64,000 nucleotides of DNA from Gaiella sp. GTDB lineage: Bacteria > Actinomycetota > Thermoleophilia > Gaiellales > Gaiellaceae. The notes beneath the pieces are model-generated. The model was not told the DNA's origin and made no database searches. It saw only the letters and a program-made list of their open reading frames with translations. The stretch spans positions 2,474,622-2,538,621 of the forward strand of contig JAOSJZ010000001.1 in assembly GCA_027493885.1 (NCBI GenBank). The letters run 5' to 3'. Both the position numbers and the translations under genes were made by a program. Shown here piece by piece: positions 1 through 8,461 of this stretch. Within the stretch, counting starts at the first letter, position 1; every line of letters begins with the position of its first letter.

Positions 1-375
1 AGCTGCCTCGCGGTGACCGTGCGCGACCTCGCCGCGATGGGTGCGACGCTCGCCGACGGGGGCGTCAACCCGCTCACGGGCGAGCGGGTCGTCTCGGCCG
101 AGGCGTGCCGCTACACGCTCACGGTGATGACGACCGCAGGGCTCTACGAGACCTCCGGCGACTGGCTCTACGACGTCGGGCTCCCGGCGAAGAGCGGCAT
201 CGGCGGCGGCATCGTCACGGTCTCCCCGGGGAAGGGCGGCCTCGCCACGTTCTCGCCCCCGCTCGACGCGGCGGGAAACAGCGTGCGGGGGCAGCTCGCC
301 GCGCGGTTTCTCTCTCGCCGGCTCGGCCTCGACCTGTTCGCCTCTTCGAGCGCTGCAAGCAGCGCTCGAGGTTGA
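1..375 (+). CDS. glsA: Glutaminase, C-terminal part (truncated by window edge)
   Basis: This is the last 124 codons of a serine-dependent beta-lactamase-fold glutaminase, which hydrolyses L-glutamine to glutamate and ammonia in the cytoplasm. The reading frame is open from base 1, so the start and the SxxK catalytic region lie outside the window. Recognisable family stretches are VTVRDLAAMGATLADGGVNP, the YETSGDWLYDVGLPAKSG segment and SPPLDAAGNSVRGQ, which are typical of the C-terminal half of bacterial GlsA. The stop codon abuts the stop of the next gene on the opposite strand (375/376), so the two are convergent with no intergenic space. Confidence in the family is high; nothing can be said about regulation. 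Confidence 0.93.
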   Translation, partial: SCLAVTVRDLAAMGATLADGGVNPLTGERVVSAEACRYTLTVMTTAGLYETSGDWLYDVGLPAKSGIGGGIVTVSPGKGGLATFSPPLDAAGNSVRGQLAARFLSRRLGLDLFASSSAASSARG

Positions 376-1054
376 TCAGCTCGAGAAGCCCGAGATGGCA
401 TCGCCGATCAGCTTCGCGCCGATCAGGAGGAGGAGCACGGCCGTGACGACTGCGTTGTTGCGTTCCATCCAGCTCCTGATCCCGTCAAGCGGGGCCCGCG
501 ACCGTTCTCCGAGCGCGACGGCCAGGGCAACGGGAGCGAGCACGCCGACGGATGCGATCAGGATGAAGCAGAGCAGGACGCCGAGTTGCTGATTCGCGGG
601 GGAGCCCCACGGCCGCGATCTCTGCGGCCGCAGCGACCGCGAGGAGCACGTTCTTCGGATTCAGCGCGGAGAGCGCAACGCCGGCTCCGGCCGCCTTCAC
701 AGTCGAGAAATCGCCGATCGTTCGGATCCAGCCGGGCGTCGGCGCCTCCTCGCCGGCGCGGGGTCGACCGCGCCACTGCTTGCCGGCGGCCAGGAGAACG
801 ACCAGGCCGAGAGCGAGCAGGAGCAGGCTCAGCCAGGTGGCGGGCTCGCCTCCGTCGCTCCCGTCCGCCGCGCCGCCGACGAGGAGCATGGCGGCACCGA
901 CGGCGGTGAGCCCCAGGCACCAGGTGAGCGCGAACGCCGCGCCCTTCGCCAATGCCCGCTCCGGCCCCAGCAAGAGCACGACGGCGATGATCGGGACCGG
1001 GAAGATCGCGATCGCGACGGCCAGCGGCAGGACGGCTCCGAGCGCCTGTCCCAT
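376..1054 (-). CDS. Sap/GAP-family multi-TM protein, interrupted by a 1-base frameshift
   Basis: This is a hydrophobic protein of about 225 residues once corrected, resembling the GAP/Sap (sulfolipid-1-addressing, LysE-like) membrane family. It has an N-terminal segment with IFPVPIIAVVLLLGPERA, a central ALNPKNVLLAVAAA motif typical of LysE-like transporters, and a C-terminal helix ending NNAVVTAVLLLLIGAKLIGD. The frame breaks in a run of five G on the plus strand (598-602). Before it the product reads to EIAAVGLP, and only after removing one base does it continue as NQQLGVLLCFILIASVGVL to a stop at 376. Both halves are clearly coding, so this is a single-base insertion, real or artefactual. 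It lies 1 bp downstream of the LPG-synthase-like gene and is probably co-transcribed with it. The substrate is unknown. Confidence 0.7.
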
Positions 1055-1055
1055 G

Positions 1056-3425
1056 TCAGAGGTGCGCGCTCCGCTGCAGCCAGCGCATCGCGAAGAAGCC
1101 CCACACCGGCGGCAGGTAGAAGGTGGAGACGCGGTAGAGGACGACTGCGGCGAGCGCGGCCTCCTCCTGCATCCCCGCCGCGGTCAGGCCGACGGTGAGC
1201 CCGAACTCCGTCACGCCGATCCCGCCCGGGACGGGCACGAAGGTGGCGAGGAGCGAGACCGAGATGTTGATCAGGAGCAGATTGGCGAGCGAGACGTCGT
1301 AGCCGAGCGCGTTCGCGAAGACGCCGAGCGAGACGGCGAAGAGGAGCTCCGTTCCCACGCTCCCGCCGAGCAGGAGCCCGAGCTTGTTTCCCGCTCGGAG
1401 GCTCACGAGCGTCGCCCTGACGTCGGGCCACCAGCGGCGGACGCGCTCGGCGATCGCCTCGCGGAGCCGACGGACGAGTGCGACGATCGCGACGCCCGCC
1501 AGCCCGACGGCGACCACGGCGAGCAGCGCGCGCGTCGGCGGTCCGGCCGGCGTCTCGAGCCCGAAGTCGAGGCTCGCCTCGGAGAAGAGGAGGAGCACCG
1601 CCAGCAGCACGGCCTGCGCGATCGTCGAGACGAACGAGTCGATCGCACCGGCCGTGACGGCGGTCGCCGGCGGGACGCCGTGCCGCTGGAAGAAGCGGAT
1701 GTTGAGCGCCATGCGGGCGAGGTTGGACGGCAGCGCGAGGTTGAGGTAGCCCGTCGCGAGCTGCATGAGGTAGACGGGCACGAAGGGGATCCGGGCGGGC
1801 ACCGAGCCGAGGGTCGACAAGGCCTGCGTGAGGCGCGGCATCTGGGCGAGGAAGAAGCCCGCGGCGATCCAGCCCCAGGAGGCGTCCCGGACGAGGCTCG
1901 CGAGGTCGGCGTAGTCGAGGCCGCTCAGGCCGCCGATCACCGCCGACACCGCGAGCGCGAGGAGTGCGACCTGGAGCAAGGTCCCCCAGGTGACGCGACG
2001 CAGCTTGACGAGTGACGGCGCCTCGACGCCCGCGGCGGCCGCCGTTCGCTCGCGGAGCTCGTCCACGTCGATCTCCGCCGCCCGCAGCGCCCGCGCGAGC
2101 CCGGAGCCAAACCCCGCGGGCTGGAGGTACGGCAGCAGCTCGGAGAGTCGCTCGGCGCCGATCGCGCCGGCGGCCGCCGTCACCGCCCGGTCGATCCCCG
2201 CGAGCGCGGCGCTCGTCGCGAGGAGCTGCGCGCGATCGACGAGGATGTGCTCGGGCCCGGCGGCGATCGTGGCGCGGTCGAGGTCGACGAGCGCGACGTC
2301 GCCGCCGAGGAGGGCGAGCGCGTCCGGCTCGAGGCGGTGGTGTGCGATCCGCGCGCCGCCCAGCGCGACGAGGGAGCGCCACGCCCGCTCGAGCAGGTCG
2401 TCGGTCACGTCGGCGCCCAGCGGAGCCGTTACGTCCCGGAACACGAGTAGCGCGTCCCCGTTCGAGGACTCGGCCGCGACGACGACGTCCCGCGTCGGGA
2501 CGCCCGCCTGCCGTGCCAGGAGCGTGACGAGGGCCTCGTGCTCCGCGGCCTCGAGCCGGCCGCGGCGCAGACGCGGGCCGTCGTCGGCATAGAGGGCCGT
2601 GCGCCAGACCTTCTCGAGAAGCTGCGTGTCGTAGGCATCACGGCCGTAGACCTTGACGAGGAGCGGGTCGTCGCTCGCGTCGACGCCCCGGGCGACGAAG
2701 ACGCCCGCCGGCTGCCGGTCGGCCGGCTCGAGCCGAGCTACCTCGATGCCGAGCCCGGCGAGGGCCGCGACGACGTCGTCGGTCTCGGGGTGGCCGGCCG
2801 AGGTGCCCAGCGCAAGGCGAACGGCGGTCGCTGCGGTCAGCGAGACGAGGAAGGCGGCGAGGGTCGCGCTCGGCGCCGCCGCCTCGACGAGCATCGCGCC
2901 GACGAGGCCCAGCGCGAGGACCCACCGGGTGACGCGCTGGAGCGGCCGGACGAGGTGGGGGACGACGGCGAGGATCACCGTCGCGGCGAGCGCCACGCGG
3001 AGCAGGGGAAACGTCGACCCGTCCACGCGGAGCCGGAGCTGTTCGCCGAGGTCGGGCCAGTCGCCGATCGCGAGCCGGGCTGCGGCGACCGTGATCGCGA
3101 TCGCGAGCACGACCGCCGCGGCCGCCTGGAGCAGCACCGCGGAGCGCCGGCAGACGAGCGCGGCGACCACGAGCACGACCGCCGCGAGGGCGAGGCCGTC
3201 GTAGAGGAGCTCCCACAGCGGGCCGAGCCAGCCCGGGAGGGTCGCGAGCAGCCGGATCAGCGACCGCTCGAAGGCCGACGGCGGGTAGGTCGCGACCACG
3301 AGCCCGAGGCCGAGGAGCGACGGGACGAGCAGGAAGACGTCGGTCGCACGACGGAAACGTCGCCGGCCGCGCGACGACGCGAACAGCCTGGCGGGGACGT
3401 GCCGGGCGGTCTCGCCGGTGCGCAC
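1056..3425 (-). CDS. Lysylphosphatidylglycerol-synthase-type flippase-like membrane protein with central kinase-like region
   Basis: This is a 789-residue polytopic membrane protein. Residues about 25-215 hold an N-terminal bundle of hydrophobic helices. Residues about 220-455 are soluble, with kinase-like features (LLVKVYGRDAYD, then ALVDLDRATIAAG). Residues about 475-780 form the LPG synthase transmembrane (UPF0104/AglD-like) module, with PRLTQALSTLGSVPAR, ALPSNLARMALN and PVPGGIGVTEFGLTVG as the recognisable family signatures. Proteins of this size and order are common in actinobacteria; the TM module is related to MprF flippases, but no lysyl-transferase domain is present. The likely role is lipid or lipid-linked glycan handling at the cytoplasmic membrane (inference). 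The start is the GTG at 3425; the divergent BrkB gene starts 33 bp away, so the two share a promoter region. Confidence 0.8.
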   Translation of the reverse strand: MRTGETARHVPARLFASSRGRRRFRRATDVFLLVPSLLGLGLVVATYPPSAFERSLIRLLATLPGWLGPLWELLYDGLALAAVVLVVAALVCRRSAVLLQAAAAVVLAIAITVAAARLAIGDWPDLGEQLRLRVDGSTFPLLRVALAATVILAVVPHLVRPLQRVTRWVLALGLVGAMLVEAAAPSATLAAFLVSLTAATAVRLALGTSAGHPETDDVVAALAGLGIEVARLEPADRQPAGVFVARGVDASDDPLLVKVYGRDAYDTQLLEKVWRTALYADDGPRLRRGRLEAAEHEALVTLLARQAGVPTRDVVVAAESSNGDALLVFRDVTAPLGADVTDDLLERAWRSLVALGGARIAHHRLEPDALALLGGDVALVDLDRATIAAGPEHILVDRAQLLATSAALAGIDRAVTAAAGAIGAERLSELLPYLQPAGFGSGLARALRAAEIDVDELRERTAAAAGVEAPSLVKLRRVTWGTLLQVALLALAVSAVIGGLSGLDYADLASLVRDASWGWIAAGFFLAQMPRLTQALSTLGSVPARIPFVPVYLMQLATGYLNLALPSNLARMALNIRFFQRHGVPPATAVTAGAIDSFVSTIAQAVLLAVLLLFSEASLDFGLETPAGPPTRALLAVVAVGLAGVAIVALVRRLREAIAERVRRWWPDVRATLVSLRAGNKLGLLLGGSVGTELLFAVSLGVFANALGYDVSLANLLLINISVSLLATFVPVPGGIGVTEFGLTVGLTAAGMQEEAALAAVVLYRVSTFYLPPVWGFFAMRWLQRSAHL

Positions 3426-3457
3426 CGCGCAAGCCTACGAGGCCTAGACTCGCGCCG

Positions 3458-4453
3458 ATGGCCGAGGCACGCGCCCCCGAGCAGCCGTCGCGGGTCGCGC
3501 GCCTGGCCCGGTGGCCGCTCGGGGTCGTCCAGAACCTGTTCCGTGCCGTTCCGGTCGCGATCGACGGCTACTTCCGCGACCGGCTCACGCAGCACGCCGC
3601 CGGGATTGCCTACCGCGTCCTCTTCTCGCTCGTCCCGCTCACGATCGTGCTCGTCTCGATCGTCGGGATCGTCCTGCAGGACGAGGCCAGGCGAGACGAC
3701 GTCGTGGACAGGATCGTGAGCTATCTCCCCTTCACCGATGAGGGTACGACCTCCGTCGAGGAGGCGATCACGCGCCTCGCGAGCCCGACCAGCACGTTCG
3801 GGCTCGTCTCGTTGCTCGTCTTCTTCTGGGCCTCCTCCGGGATGATGGGCGCGGTGCGGACGGGGCTCGAGGCGGCGCTCCGCGTCGAGCCCGACCATCG
3901 CCGGCCGGCGGCCAGGGCGAAGCTCGTCGACCTGATCCTCGTCGCTGGGTCGGGGGCCCTCCTGATCGCGATGATCGCGCTCACCGTCGCAGCCCAGGTC
4001 GTGCTGCGGCTCGCCGGCGGGGCGGCCGAGGCGCTCGGGCTCGAGGGAGGGCTCGTGCCCGAGCTCTTGCGCGTCGCCATCCCGCTCGTCGTGGCGACGG
4101 TGGTCGTGATGCTCCTCTACCGGTTCGTCCCTGCGAGGCGCCTTCGCTTCGGCGACGCGGTCGTCGGCGGCGTCGTCACAGGCCTGCTCCTGCTCGCGAT
4201 CTCCGCCGCGTCGGCGTTCGTCTACAACCAGGTCGCCGAGCTCTCCGTGGTCTACGGCTCGATCACCGCCGTGCTCGTGTTCCTCTACTCCGTCTACCTG
4301 TACGCCTCGGCACTCCTCTTCGGCGCGGAGCTCGCGGCCGCCTGGTCGGCGCCGCCGGATGCCGGCCCCGCGGTCCCGATCCGGCAGCAGGTCCGGGACG
4401 CCGTGCTCGGCCTCTTCGTGCGACGACCGCCCCCGCCCGACGCACCTGGCTGA
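3458..4453 (+). CDS. YihY/BrkB family inner-membrane protein
   Basis: This is a 331-residue multi-pass protein of the YihY/BrkB (old RNase BN) family. The family signatures are visible in order: HAAGIAYRVLFSLVPLTIVL near residue 48, then SLLVFFWASSGMMGAVRTGL near 125, the YRFVPARRLRFGDAVVGGVV loop near 225, and the final YGSITAVLVFLYSVYLYASA helix before a short cytoplasmic Pro-rich tail. About six membrane helices are evident. Function is not established for the family; a transport or envelope role is assumed. The gene is divergent from the LPG-synthase-like gene. A TTGACA-type promoter for the next gene follows its stop, so it is probably monocistronic. Confidence 0.9.
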   Translation: MAEARAPEQPSRVARLARWPLGVVQNLFRAVPVAIDGYFRDRLTQHAAGIAYRVLFSLVPLTIVLVSIVGIVLQDEARRDDVVDRIVSYLPFTDEGTTSVEEAITRLASPTSTFGLVSLLVFFWASSGMMGAVRTGLEAALRVEPDHRRPAARAKLVDLILVAGSGALLIAMIALTVAAQVVLRLAGGAAEALGLEGGLVPELLRVAIPLVVATVVVMLLYRFVPARRLRFGDAVVGGVVTGLLLLAISAASAFVYNQVAELSVVYGSITAVLVFLYSVYLYASALLFGAELAAAWSAPPDAGPAVPIRQQVRDAVLGLFVRRPPPPDAPG

Positions 4454-4464
4454 GGCCCTCCCGT

Positions 4465-4493
4465 TTGACACCTGCACCCTGTGTCGCCACGAT
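4465..4493 (+). promoter_or_regulatory. Candidate sigma-70-type promoter for the M20 peptidase/YfcC operon
   Basis: A perfect TTGACA -35 hexamer (4465-4470) is followed after 17 bp by CACGAT (4488-4493), which keeps the A2 and T6 of the -10 consensus. It sits about 70 bp before the peptidase start, in the only gap between BrkB and that gene. The assignment rests on sequence alone. Confidence 0.4.
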
Positions 4494-4562
4494 TCCCGTC
4501 GATCCGTCCGATCGGCGTTGCAGGACGTCGATACCGCTGTCTGAGACACCGAGGAGTCCCGC

Positions 4563-5942
4563 ATGGCCGACCGGTCGGATCCGACCGAGCTCGCACACCG
4601 TGTTGCGGCGTCGATGCCGCAGCTCTCGAACGAGCTCGCGGCGCTCGTCGCGATCCCCGGCGTCTCCGAGTGGGGGTTCCCGGAGCACACGCGGCCGCCC
4701 TTGCTCGAGACCTACCAGGCGCTGATCCCGCTCTTCCGCGACGCGGGCATCGAGCGGATCTCGAGCGTCGAGCTGCCCGAGACCGCGCCGATCCTGACCG
4801 GCGAGATCCCCGCTCCGGAAGGGGCGCCGACGGTGCTCCTCTACGGGCACTACGACGTCGTCCCGGCCGGGGACGAGGAGCAATGGGAGTCGCCGCCCTT
4901 CGAGGCGAGCGTGCGCGACGGTGCGATCTACGGGCGCGGTGCGGCCGACTCGAAGTCGAACCTCCTCGTCCACGTCGGCGCCCTCCGCGCCTGGGAGGGC
5001 AGGCCGCCGGTCGGCGTGAAGATCCTGATCGAGGGGCAGGAGGAGGTCGGAAGCGTCCTCGAGGAGGGCTACCCGTCGCAGCATCCCGATCTCTTCGCCG
5101 CCGACGCGATCCTCGTCGCCGACGGCGGCCCGATCCGCGCCGGACAGCCCTCGCTCACCGTCTCTCTGCGCGGCGACGCGCGGATCACCGTCGAGGTGCG
5201 CACGCTTGCGAGCAACAAGCACTCCGGTCAGTACGGCGGCGCGGCGCCGGACGCGCTCGTCGTCCTCCTCACCGCACTCTCTTCCATGTGGGACCACGCG
5301 GGGGACGTCGTCGTCGACGGCTTGCGCCGCGAGGAATGGGCGGGCGAGTCGTACACGGACGACGAGTTCCGCGCCCTCGCGGAGGTCGAGCCCGGGATGC
5401 CGATCGTCGGCACCGGCGGGATCGGCTCGAAGATCTGGAGCGGGCCCGGGATCACCGTGCTCGGGATCGACTGTCCCGCCGTCGAAGGCGCCGCGGCCGC
5501 GGTGCAGTCATATGCCCGTGCGGTGCTCAACGTGCGCGTGCATCCCGAGCAACCCGCGGCGGAGGCGCAGGCAGCGGTGATGCGGCACCTCGAGGCCGTG
5601 CGTCCGTTCGGCGTCCCGCTCGAGGTGGCCGCCGGCGCGACCGGCGACGGCTTCCGCGCCGGCTCGAGCGGTCCTGCCTGGGACGCGATGGTCGCCGCGA
5701 TGAGCGCGGCGTGGGGCGCCGACACGGTCGAGATCGCCACGGGCGGGGCGATCCCGCTCGTCAAGGCGATGAGCCTCGGCGTGCCCGACGCGGCGATGTT
5801 CGTGTTCGGCGCGACCGACAGCTTCGCGAACATCCACGGGCCGAACGAGCGGGTCCTGATCGACGAGTGGCAGAAGGCGACCCTCGCCGAGGCTCTCTTC
5901 TTCGGAGAGCTGGCGCGGCGATGGAAGGGAGAGACGCGGTGA
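4563..5942 (+). CDS. M20-family metallopeptidase (dipeptidase-like)
   Basis: This is a 459-residue zinc-dependent M20/M25/M40 hydrolase. The metal site is readable: YGHYDVVP gives His96 and Asp98, YGRGAADSK gives the bridging Asp129, and GQEEVGS gives the catalytic and metal Glu160/Glu161. The dimerisation (lid) domain occupies roughly residues 200-330, including a SNKHSGQYGGAAPDAL segment. The C-terminal half returns to the catalytic fold, with HGPNERV providing the last metal ligand near residue 430. It probably cleaves dipeptides or N-acyl amino acids in the cytoplasm; the substrate cannot be set from sequence. The start ATG has a GAGGAG Shine-Dalgarno. Its stop overlaps the start of the YfcC carrier by 4 bp, so uptake and hydrolysis are probably coupled. 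Confidence 0.9.
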   Translation: MADRSDPTELAHRVAASMPQLSNELAALVAIPGVSEWGFPEHTRPPLLETYQALIPLFRDAGIERISSVELPETAPILTGEIPAPEGAPTVLLYGHYDVVPAGDEEQWESPPFEASVRDGAIYGRGAADSKSNLLVHVGALRAWEGRPPVGVKILIEGQEEVGSVLEEGYPSQHPDLFAADAILVADGGPIRAGQPSLTVSLRGDARITVEVRTLASNKHSGQYGGAAPDALVVLLTALSSMWDHAGDVVVDGLRREEWAGESYTDDEFRALAEVEPGMPIVGTGGIGSKIWSGPGITVLGIDCPAVEGAAAAVQSYARAVLNVRVHPEQPAAEAQAAVMRHLEAVRPFGVPLEVAAGATGDGFRAGSSGPAWDAMVAAMSAAWGADTVEIATGGAIPLVKAMSLGVPDAAMFVFGATDSFANIHGPNERVLIDEWQKATLAEALFFGELARRWKGETR

Positions 5943-7498
5943 GCGACGAGCAGGCAGCAACGGCCGCGGGCGCCGAGCCCGAGCAGAAGAAGGGCTTCGA
6001 GTTCCCGGGCACGATGACGGTGCTCGTTCTCGTCACCTTCATCGTCTGGGTGGCCGCGTTCCTGATCCCGTCGGGGACGTACCAGCACGACGACTCGGGC
6101 GTCCCCGTGCCGGGCTCGTACCAGCAGGTGGACTCGCCGCAGGACGTCGGCGAGCGCGTCGGCGACTTCTTCCTCGCGCCCGTCAACGGGCTCTACGGGC
6201 TGCAGGACCCGGAGACCGGCTTCGTCCGGCCCTTCGGCGTCGGTAGTCTCTTCGGCGCGGTCGGCGTGTTCGCGTTCGTGCTCGCGATCGGCGCCTTCAT
6301 GACCATGGTGCTCGCCACGGGGGCGCTCGACGTCGCGATCGGCAAGCTCGCGTACGCCGTGCGCGGGAGACCCTGGCTCGTGATCGTGGCCGTGATGGCG
6401 CTCTTCTCGCTGCTCGGCACCACGATGGGGTGGGCCGACGAGACGCTCGGGTTCTACGCGCTCCTGATCCCGCTGTTGCTGGCGCTCGGCTACGACCGCA
6501 TGGCGGTGGCGGGGATGATCATCGCCTCGACGACGGTCGGCGCGATGGCCTCGACCGTGAACCCGTTCTCGATCGGCGTGGCGAGCGAGTTCGCGGACGC
6601 GGGGATCGGCGACGGGATCGGCCTGCGCTGGATCGGCTGGGCCGTCCTCACGGCCATCACCATCGCCTATGTCGTCCGCTACGCGGAGCGGGTGAAGGCG
6701 CAGCCCGACAGCTCGCTCGTCGGCTTCCTGCCCGAGGACGAGGAGCTCGTCAAGAAGGAGGAGGCCGCCTCCCGGCTGACGCTCACGGGCCGGCAGAAGC
6801 TCATTCTCGGCATCACCGCGTTCACGTTCGCGCTGCTCGTCTTCTCGGTGATCCCGTGGGACTCGATCATCAACCTGAGCGTCGAGGTCGACCCGTACAC
6901 GCACGAGCCGCTGCCGAACGACCCGTGGTGGAACCTCGGCTGGTGGTTCCCGGAGCTGATCGCCCTGTTCCTCGTCGCCTCGGTCGTCGTCGGGCTCGTG
7001 GCGGGCTTCTCCGAGAAGCAGATCACCGGGAACATCGCGCGGGGCTTCGGCGACTTCATCGGCGCCGGCGTCGCCGTCGTGCTCGCCCGCGGCGTGACGG
7101 TGATCCTGAACAACACGCAGACGATCGACACGATCCTGAGCTGGATGGAGAGCGCCGTGAGCGACGCCTCCTCGGTCGCGTTCATCGGGCTCGTGTTCGT
7201 GATCAACACGGGGATCGCGTTCATCATCCCCTCCTCGTCCGGCCATGCCACCCTTGCGATGCCGCTGCTCGCGCCGCTCGGCGACTTCGCGGACGTCTCG
7301 CGGCCGCTCGTCGTCACCGGCTGGAGCTGGGGCGCGGGCATCGCTCGCTTCGTCACCCCGACCAGCGCCGTCGTGATGGCCGGCATCGCGCTCGCCGGCG
7401 TCCGCTACGACCGCTGGATCCGGTTCATCCTGCCGTTGATGGTCATCCTCGCGGTCGTCAGCGTCGTCATGCTCGGTATCGCGGCGGCGCTCGAGTGA
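5939..7498 (+). CDS. YfcC-family carboxylate/amino-acid carrier
   Basis: This is a 519-residue polytopic carrier of the YfcC/ArcD-like (C4-dicarboxylate anaerobic carrier) group. A soluble 25-residue N-terminus precedes a helix with VAAFLIPSGTYQ, then a periplasmic loop, then about ten further helices. Conserved spots include GTTMGWADETLGFYALLIPL, ASTTVGAMASTVNPFSIGVA and IPSSSGHATLAMPLLAPLGD; the last two are the paired serine/asparagine-rich hairpins of this transporter class. The start is a GTG inside the stop of the peptidase gene (GTGA overlap), giving translational coupling. The probable substrate is a peptide, arginine or ornithine-like compound handled by the neighbouring M20 enzyme (inference). 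Two strong hairpins lie after its stop. Confidence 0.87.
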   Translation: MSDEQAATAAGAEPEQKKGFEFPGTMTVLVLVTFIVWVAAFLIPSGTYQHDDSGVPVPGSYQQVDSPQDVGERVGDFFLAPVNGLYGLQDPETGFVRPFGVGSLFGAVGVFAFVLAIGAFMTMVLATGALDVAIGKLAYAVRGRPWLVIVAVMALFSLLGTTMGWADETLGFYALLIPLLLALGYDRMAVAGMIIASTTVGAMASTVNPFSIGVASEFADAGIGDGIGLRWIGWAVLTAITIAYVVRYAERVKAQPDSSLVGFLPEDEELVKKEEAASRLTLTGRQKLILGITAFTFALLVFSVIPWDSIINLSVEVDPYTHEPLPNDPWWNLGWWFPELIALFLVASVVVGLVAGFSEKQITGNIARGFGDFIGAGVAVVLARGVTVILNNTQTIDTILSWMESAVSDASSVAFIGLVFVINTGIAFIIPSSSGHATLAMPLLAPLGDFADVSRPLVVTGWSWGAGIARFVTPTSAVVMAGIALAGVRYDRWIRFILPLMVILAVVSVVMLGIAAALE

Positions 7499-7527
7499 GC
7501 GCGACGCTCCAGCCCCGCTCCGCGCCC

Positions 7528-7551
7528 GGTGTCCGACTTCAGTCGGACACC
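7528..7551. repeat. Palindromic repeat, copy 1 (GTGTCCGACT/AGTCGGACAC)
   Basis: Perfect 11-bp arms GGTGTCCGACT and AGTCGGACACC are separated by the two-base loop TC. It lies 30 bp after the YfcC stop. The same core recurs at 7574-7607 in inverted orientation and at 40602-40625. It could act as a bidirectional transcription terminator, but the wide separation of copies suggests a dispersed REP-like repeat family. Confidence 0.8.
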
Positions 7552-7573
7552 CATGTCGTGCGCGAGTCTCTGG

Positions 7574-7607
7574 GCGTTGGTGTCCGACTGAAGTCGGACA
7601 CCAACGC
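7574..7607. repeat. Palindromic repeat, copy 2 (16-bp arms)
   Basis: Perfect 16-bp arms (7574-7589 and 7592-7607) surround a GA loop. The core GTGTCCGACTGAAGTCGGAC is the reverse complement of copy 1, so the two lie as an inverted pair 22 bp apart between YfcC and the DUF4203 gene. The hairpin is stable enough to stop transcription in either direction. Confidence 0.8.
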
Positions 7608-7654
7608 GGCGGACACCCCTTCACCACACAACCCCTCGGCTCGGAGCCCCGCCG

Positions 7655-8305
7655 GTGCGTGACTTCGCCTTCGCGCTCCTCGCGATCGCCGCCGGGATGC
7701 TGTTCTGCTTCGCGGGCTTCGTCGCCTTCCGGCTCGTGATCCCGCTCTGGGGAGCGTTTGTCGGCTTCGCGCTCGGCGCGGGGATCGTCGCGGCCGGCGG
7801 CGGCGACGGCTTTCTCCGCACGAGCCTCTCGTGGCTCGTCGGGCTCGCGGTCGCGCTCGGCTTCGCGCTGCTCGCGTACCTGTTCTACGAGGTCGCGGTA
7901 GTGCTCGCGACGGCGTCGATCGGGATCGCGCTCGGAACGAGCCTGATGGTCGCGCTCGGGGTCGACTGGACGTGGGTGATCGCGATCGCCGCGATCGCCG
8001 TGGGGATCCTGCTCGCCGTGCTCGCGATCGCCGTGAACCTGCCGCTCGTCCTCTTGATCGTCCTCTCCGCCCTCGGCGGCGCGAGCGCGATCACAACCGG
8101 GTTGATGCTGCTCTTCGGCACGATCGACACGGCCGACTTCGACCACGACCGGGTCACCGCCGAGGCGGGCGACCACTGGTGGTGGTACGTCGTCTACGTC
8201 GCTCTCGCGCTCGCCGGGGTCGTCGTCCAGTCGCGCGCCGCTGCCGGGCTGACCCAGTCGCTGCGCGAGGCCTGGGACTCGGACAGAGGGGCACGGATCG
8301 CATGA
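7655..8305 (+). CDS. DUF4203 (TMEM198-like) membrane protein
   Basis: This 216-residue protein is almost entirely hydrophobic. About seven helices end in an amphipathic tail that includes QSLREAWDSD. The glycine-rich helices with WGAFVGFALGAGIV and LLAYLFYEVAVVLATASIGI match the DUF4203/TM7S3-TM198 fold seen in actinobacteria. No catalytic motif is visible and the function is unknown. The start is taken as the GTG at 7655, immediately before the first hydrophobic helix; upstream in-frame sequence runs into the palindromic repeats. The stop overlaps a small ORF by 4 bp. Confidence 0.75.
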   Translation: MRDFAFALLAIAAGMLFCFAGFVAFRLVIPLWGAFVGFALGAGIVAAGGGDGFLRTSLSWLVGLAVALGFALLAYLFYEVAVVLATASIGIALGTSLMVALGVDWTWVIAIAAIAVGILLAVLAIAVNLPLVLLIVLSALGGASAITTGLMLLFGTIDTADFDHDRVTAEAGDHWWWYVVYVALALAGVVVQSRAAAGLTQSLREAWDSDRGARIA

Positions 8306-8403
8306 CGCATTGCTCTCTCTCCTCGCCCCTCGCCGAGAGTCGATTCGCGATGCTGACCGACGCCGAGCTCGAGGCGGAGAAAGCCCGGATCCTGCAGGGC
8401 TGA
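8302..8403 (+). CDS. Short ORF with SHOCT-like end (33 residues)
   Basis: The ATG overlaps the stop of the DUF4203 gene (ATGA). The product ends MLTDAELEAEKARILQG, which resembles the C-terminal half of SHOCT domains (typically LTDxEFExxKxxLL). The first 15 residues look non-descript, so this may be a remnant of a SHOCT protein or a shifted tail of the preceding gene. A start at the internal ATG 8350 would give only the SHOCT half. Confidence 0.35.
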   Translation: MTHCSLSSPLAESRFAMLTDAELEAEKARILQG

Positions 8404-8461
8404 CCGACCGCGGAGGAGAGCCCATGATGGTCGAGCCGGTCGTAGGCGGGGGGACGTTGAC

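Noticed and set aside
829-3719. Long Arg-rich open frames opposite or beside the large membrane protein
   Set aside because: They are by-products of very high GC; composition is Arg/Pro/Ser-rich without domains, whereas the minus-strand frame has conserved membrane motifs.
5228-8425. A long minus-strand open frame across the peptidase and YfcC genes
   Set aside because: It is antisense to two genes with clear catalytic and transporter motifs and shows His/Asp/Arg-rich non-protein-like composition.
8424-8447. A seven-codon ORF with a GGAGGAG site before the membrane protein gene
   Set aside because: It could be a leader peptide, but there is no attenuator-like structure or codon bias, and its length makes chance likely.
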